Shown here piece by piece: positions 60,498 through 64,000 of a stretch of 64,000 bases of DNA. Under the pieces are notes generated by a model. The model had not been told where the DNA came from, made no database searches, and saw only the letters and a list, made by a program, of their open reading frames with translations. A program made the position numbers and the translations under genes. This DNA is from Pseudoxanthomonas sp. Root65 (GTDB lineage: Bacteria > Pseudomonadota > Gammaproteobacteria > Xanthomonadales > Xanthomonadaceae): positions 1,560,969 through 1,624,968 of the forward strand of contig NZ_LMHA01000001.1 of the NCBI RefSeq assembly GCF_001427635.1, given 5' to 3'. Each line of letters opens with the position of its first letter. The first letter of the stretch is position 1.

Positions 60498-61139
60498 ATG
60501 CAGGGAAGGAAGCCGCCAGTCTCGAGACGTTCACCCCGCCACGCGCAGTCGCTGGCGCTGGTCTCGGCGATGATCATTTCAACCGCAGGATGCCAGAGCA
60601 TGGCGATGACGCAGCAATCGGGAAACGCAGAAGCCGGGAACAGGATCGACAATACGGTCGCCGACTGGCCGTTGAGGTTCGTGCAGCACAACTTCGGTGC
60701 GCACTGCTTCGACACCATCGGCTGCAGGATCACCTACGCGGGCTTCACGCATGGGGTCGAGGGCCAGGATGAGGTCAGTCCTCCCTTGGCGTCCCGTCGC
60801 GGAACGCGGGAGCAGATTCTGCGGGCGGGCCACATTGCGCGGCGGAATTTTCCGCCGCCTGCCCATGTGGTCTGGCGATCGAAGGATGGCCAACCGCACG
60901 AGGCGGACGTCGACATCGGCGAGATCTTCCGTGATCAGAAGATCGTCCATCAGGTGCCGCGCGAAGACATCCGCGAAGGCGTCTCCATCACGGATCCCGA
61001 CATCGTGCTCGAAGTCGAGGACCGGACGATCACGGTGTACATGCGGGCTTTCATCCCGACCAAAGCGCTGCAGATTCCCGGTAACCCTTACAGCGGCCAT
61101 CGCGACGATCTCGTGCGCGTATGGAGCAGGACCTACTGA
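60498..61139 (+). CDS. Lipoprotein, candidate immunity partner of the DUF2235 lipase
   Basis: 213 residues. Signal peptide with lipobox STAGC, Cys32, so lipid-anchored. The mature domain has AGFTHGVEGQDEVSPPL, AHVVWRSKDGQPHEADVDI and a beta-rich end, IVLEVEDRTITVYMRAF. These resemble small lipoproteins found beside Tle-type lipase effectors (DUF3304-like or related), but the match is weak. The gene lies 23 bases before the lipase gene, in the order immunity-effector. GGGAG is upstream. The role as an inhibitor of a periplasmic lipase is inferred from context and location. Confidence 0.62.
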   Translation: MQGRKPPVSRRSPRHAQSLALVSAMIISTAGCQSMAMTQQSGNAEAGNRIDNTVADWPLRFVQHNFGAHCFDTIGCRITYAGFTHGVEGQDEVSPPLASRRGTREQILRAGHIARRNFPPPAHVVWRSKDGQPHEADVDIGEIFRDQKIVHQVPREDIREGVSITDPDIVLEVEDRTITVYMRAFIPTKALQIPGNPYSGHRDDLVRVWSRTY

Positions 61140-61162
61140 AGCGATAGTCCAGGGAGCAGGAC

Positions 61163-62512
61163 ATGGGCGGAGAACGACACCCCGATGGCGTGAGTACGAT
61201 ACCGGCGACGGCCTCGGACCTGGCGACCTTTCACCACGCCAGTGAACAGCTGGCGACATTCTCCGCGCCTGTCCTCCACGACAATGGCAAGCCAAACGAT
61301 CGTCTGTTCGTTGCGGCGTTCGACGGCACCGGCAACAGCATGGTCCAGGACGCGCCGGAGAACCACACGAACGTCGCGCGTATCGCCCGACAGATCGAGT
61401 CGCTGGGAGACCCCGGCATCGCACAAGGCTACGTGGAGGGCCCCGGGACGCAGGGTGGATTCGGCGGTGGCCTGGACCTTGTCAGGGGACATACCTACGA
61501 GTCGCGCATGGAGGACATGTACCTCCAGTTCGTGAAGCAGTCCGCCGCCTGGTTGAAGGAGAACCCGGACGCGGACATCCGCATCGCCGCCATCGGGTTC
61601 AGTCGTGGTGCGGAACAGGCGGCCGGTTTTACCCGGTTGGTCGAAGAGCGCGGCATCAGGAACCCGGAGGGTGCGCAAGTGACGCGCGATGGCGACGGCC
61701 GTGTGCTGCACGTCAACTACGTCGGCCCACCGCTACGCGAACCCGGTACCGTCATCCAGGCCGTCGGCCTGTTCGATCCGGTCGGCACGGGTGAGCCTCG
61801 CGACCACGATCGCCGTCTCCCGCCATCGGTGGTATCGGGCTTCCAGATCACCGCGGACGACGAGCGCCGCAACCTGTTCCCGTCCACGCGCATGCTCGAT
61901 CCCGGCGTGACCGATTGTGGGCGCTTTCTCAATGTCACGGTGGCCGGCGCGCACAGCGACATCGGCGGCGGCTACACCCAGGACGGCCTCGGCATCCGTA
62001 GCGGCAACCTGATGATCGACTACCTCAACGGCCTGAGCGACCGTCCCTTCCTGGACAAGCGGGAAGAACCGGACGATCCCGCGCGCAACGTCATCCATCG
62101 CTCGGAAGAGCACCAGTTCTTCTACCGCACCTCGATCTACGACAACGCACGCACGCGCGGGGCCAGAGAAGAACTGGCGCCGTCGCACCTGTGCAGGATC
62201 GATTGTCTGGATGCGCTCCCCCGCAATGAAGCGCTCGCCGCGGGACTGGCATGGCGGCCGGTCGCCATCGGCCCGGTGCCGACGCCCCGGCCGGAGGCGC
62301 AGACGTTCACGCCGGAGGGCGGGATGGTCGAGCGCCTGCTCGACGCTGCGAAGCGGGGCGATGGCAGCGCGGTCGAGCAGATTTCCCGAGAGCACCTGCA
62401 GGGAGACATGGGGCAGGCGTGGCTGCGCGCCGGGCAGCAGCGCCTGGAGGCCGCCACTCTCGAGCCCGTGCCCGTCGAGCGACAGCAGGAGCCGGCCGCG
62501 CTCGCGCGCTGA
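61163..62512 (+). CDS. DUF2235 (Tle1-like) alpha/beta hydrolase, probable phospholipase
   Basis: 449 residues. DUF2235 layout: FVAAFDGTGNS near 51-61, lipase elbow GFSRGAEQAA with Ser147, FDPVGTGEP with Asp205 and VAGAHSDIGGGYTQDGLGI with His264, which can form the Ser-Asp-His triad of Tle1 phospholipases. No signal peptide. The C-terminal 90 residues are Gln/Glu/Arg-rich. Tle-type enzymes are type VI effectors that attack competitors' membranes and are paired with periplasmic immunity lipoproteins, and such a lipoprotein gene precedes this one. No vgrG, hcp or T4SS gene is in the window, so the export route is unknown. A housekeeping DUF2235 hydrolase is the alternative. Confidence 0.78.
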   Translation: MGGERHPDGVSTIPATASDLATFHHASEQLATFSAPVLHDNGKPNDRLFVAAFDGTGNSMVQDAPENHTNVARIARQIESLGDPGIAQGYVEGPGTQGGFGGGLDLVRGHTYESRMEDMYLQFVKQSAAWLKENPDADIRIAAIGFSRGAEQAAGFTRLVEERGIRNPEGAQVTRDGDGRVLHVNYVGPPLREPGTVIQAVGLFDPVGTGEPRDHDRRLPPSVVSGFQITADDERRNLFPSTRMLDPGVTDCGRFLNVTVAGAHSDIGGGYTQDGLGIRSGNLMIDYLNGLSDRPFLDKREEPDDPARNVIHRSEEHQFFYRTSIYDNARTRGAREELAPSHLCRIDCLDALPRNEALAAGLAWRPVAIGPVPTPRPEAQTFTPEGGMVERLLDAAKRGDGSAVEQISREHLQGDMGQAWLRAGQQRLEAATLEPVPVERQQEPAALAR

Positions 62513-62609
62513 GACGCGTCGCGCAATGGCGTGACCGGGTGCGCTTGTCTGCCGTTGCCGCCCTGCGCTTTAATTCGTGCGGGGATACGCGATGCCAAGG
62601 GAGGCATCC

Positions 62610-64000
62610 ATGGGGTGGGGAACACGGAGTGCGGGCATCCTGCTGGGATGCCTGCTGGCGCCGCTGGCGCATGCGCAGGTCGACCTGGAGCCGTTCCTGA
62701 AGAAGGACGTGCTGCAGACGCTGAAGATTTCGCCCACCGGCGACTACTACGCGATGACCGTGCCGTTGGAGGACCAGACCATCCTGGCGGTGGTGCGGCG
62801 CGCCGACCAGCAGGTGACCTCGAAGATCACCGCCGGCAGCGACAGTGTCATCAGCAACGTGTGGTGGGTCAGCGACGACCGCGTGGTGGTGTCGGTGGCG
62901 AAGAAGTACGGTTCGCGCGACCAGCCTTACGCCACCGGCGAGCTGTATGCGACCAACGCGGACGGTACCCAGCGGCGGCAGATCTTCGCGCGCTACGGGC
63001 TGGACGCGACGCAGGTGCAGCCGCGCGCGGCGTACCTGATCGACACGCTGCCCGATGATCCGCGCAAGGTGCTGGCCGGCATGTACGCGCTGGACACCGC
63101 CACGCCCAGTACCCGGGTGGTACGGCTGGACGTGGTCAACGGCAACATGGACACCGTGGCCACGGCGCCGGTGCGCAGGGCCAGTTTCACCGTCGACGCA
63201 GCCCGCCGCGTGCGCTTCGCGCTTGGCGCGGGCGACGACAACATCAGCAAGCTCTACCATCGTGCCGATGACAGGTCGCCCTGGACGCTGGTCAACGACG
63301 AGGCGAAGTCGGGCTTCGTCGAATGGCCACTGGGCCTGTCGGCCGATGGGCGCACCGCCTACCTGCAGGCGCAGCAGGCGGACGGACCGGACGCCATCGT
63401 GGCGCTGGATACCGTGGCCGGTACGCGCGCGCAGGTGCTGCGCGATCCGGTGGTCGATCCGTACGACATCATCTATGCCGATGATGGCCGCACGCCGGTG
63501 GGCAGTTTCTTCATGCACGGCAAGCTGCGCACCGCGTTCTTCGACGAGAAGTCGCCGACCGCGCGCCTGTACCGCAAGCTGGAACGCTCGTTCCCCGGTT
63601 CTTCCATCGCCATCACCTCGGGCACGCGCGATGGCCGGCTGAAAGTGGTGCGTGCCTGGAGCGACACCAGTCCCGGCGATTTCTTCCTGTTCGACACCAC
63701 CACCAATTCCGCCGACCTGATCTTCAGCCGGCGCAGCTGGCTGGATCCAGCGGTGCTGGCGCCGAGCGAACCGGTCACGCTGCGCGCCCGCGACGGGCTG
63801 ACGCTGCATGGCTACCTCACGCGTCCACGCGACCGCCGCGATGCGCCGATGCCGCTGGTGGTGATGCCGCACGGCGGACCGTTCGGCCTCTTCGACGGCT
63901 GGGAGGTCAACGACGAGGCGGAGATGCTGGTGCGCGCGGGCTACGCGGTGCTTCGCGTGAATTACCGCGGCTCCGGCAACTACGGGCGCGCGTTCCAGCA
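62610..64000 (+). CDS. S9 family peptidase, cut by the window edge
   Basis: At least 463 residues, open at the right edge. A signal peptide (about 1-23, AHAQ) is followed by a beta-propeller region (FLKKDVLQTLKISPTGDYYA, VWWVSDDRVVVSVAKK, GLSADGRTAYLQAQ) and the start of the hydrolase domain (VTLRARDGLTLHGYL, PLVVMPHGGPFGLFDGWEV, VLRVNYRGSGNYGRAF). The order and the NYRGS oxyanion segment are those of S9C acylaminoacyl-type peptidases; the catalytic Ser-Asp-His lie beyond 64000. The ATG at 62610 has GGGAGG upstream. Third S9 peptidase of the window. Confidence 0.88.
   Translation, partial: MGWGTRSAGILLGCLLAPLAHAQVDLEPFLKKDVLQTLKISPTGDYYAMTVPLEDQTILAVVRRADQQVTSKITAGSDSVISNVWWVSDDRVVVSVAKKYGSRDQPYATGELYATNADGTQRRQIFARYGLDATQVQPRAAYLIDTLPDDPRKVLAGMYALDTATPSTRVVRLDVVNGNMDTVATAPVRRASFTVDAARRVRFALGAGDDNISKLYHRADDRSPWTLVNDEAKSGFVEWPLGLSADGRTAYLQAQQADGPDAIVALDTVAGTRAQVLRDPVVDPYDIIYADDGRTPVGSFFMHGKLRTAFFDEKSPTARLYRKLERSFPGSSIAITSGTRDGRLKVVRAWSDTSPGDFFLFDTTTNSADLIFSRRSWLDPAVLAPSEPVTLRARDGLTLHGYLTRPRDRRDAPMPLVVMPHGGPFGLFDGWEVNDEAEMLVRAGYAVLRVNYRGSGNYGRAFQ

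Noticed and set aside
62250..62512. C-terminal part of the DUF2235 protein as an XVIPCD secretion domain of X-T4SS effectors
   Set aside because: It lacks the typical GLxRID and FAVQG blocks of XVIPCD, so I do not assign a type IV route.

Overview
The window is a 64 kb piece of chromosome from a GC-rich gammaproteobacterium of the family Xanthomonadaceae. The assignment to the Xanthomonas / Pseudoxanthomonas / Stenotrophomonas group is inferred from several things: a XanB2-type chorismatase, an sX13-like small RNA downstream of polA, the TonB-dependent receptor style, the rho-trxA-rhlB order, and short interspersed palindromic repeats between genes. The genus cannot be fixed from the sequence alone. 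I see no rRNA, tRNA, CRISPR array, transposase or prophage gene.

Layout. 0-8 kb: a DUF58 protein, a small membrane protein, an orphan HSDR_N-type nuclease in clearly lower GC DNA, aroE, a surface beta-barrel protein, hemB, a small membrane protein, a XanB2-like chorismatase and a lipoprotein. 8-17.5 kb: a giant alpha-2-macroglobulin, a Coa1/Tim21-like protein, a DPP-IV-type peptidase and a YfcG-like GST. 17.6-25 kb: UPF0114 and GNAT genes, uvrD, a universal stress protein behind a well-placed FNR-type box, a DUF2782 lipoprotein, polA and the sX13-like RNA. 25-35 kb: a DUF421 protein; a minus-strand run of S9 peptidase, membrane protein and hemF; ycgL overlapping a 1098-residue membrane ankyrin protein; and a Kef-type antiporter that shares its stop bases with the ankyrin gene. 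35-46 kb: two TonB-like proteins, rho, trxA, rhlB, ftsEX, a tandem-receiver response regulator, ung, a DUF2059 protein, arfB and a PlsC-type acyltransferase. 46.3-46.8 kb: two copies of a 165 bp repeat. 46.8-51.7 kb: a FecI/FecR/TonB-dependent receptor operon. 51.8-64 kb: a secreted cyanophycinase-isoaspartyl peptidase fusion, two more TonB-like proteins, a DUF11 surface protein, an NHL-propeller/M23 fusion, YciI and VOC proteins, a lipoprotein paired with a DUF2235/Tle-like lipase, and an S9 peptidase cut by the window edge.

How the genes work together. Most of the window is housekeeping: heme synthesis (hemB, hemF), shikimate pathway (aroE) and chorismate use, DNA replication and repair (polA, uvrD, ung), transcription and RNA handling (rho, rhlB), redox (trxA), division (ftsEX) and ribosome rescue (arfB). 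The accessory interest lies at the cell surface. There are three S9 peptidases, a secreted two-step cyanophycin-degrading fusion divergent from a surface-signalling TonB receptor operon, four TonB-like periplasmic proteins in two tandem pairs, a protease-trapping macroglobulin with a receptor-like motif in its presumed bait region, and a probable antibacterial lipase with a lipoprotein partner. The strongest unusual points are the cyanophycinase fusion, the sX13-like RNA, the FNR-type promoter of the stress protein, the orphan nuclease island and the lipase/lipoprotein pair.
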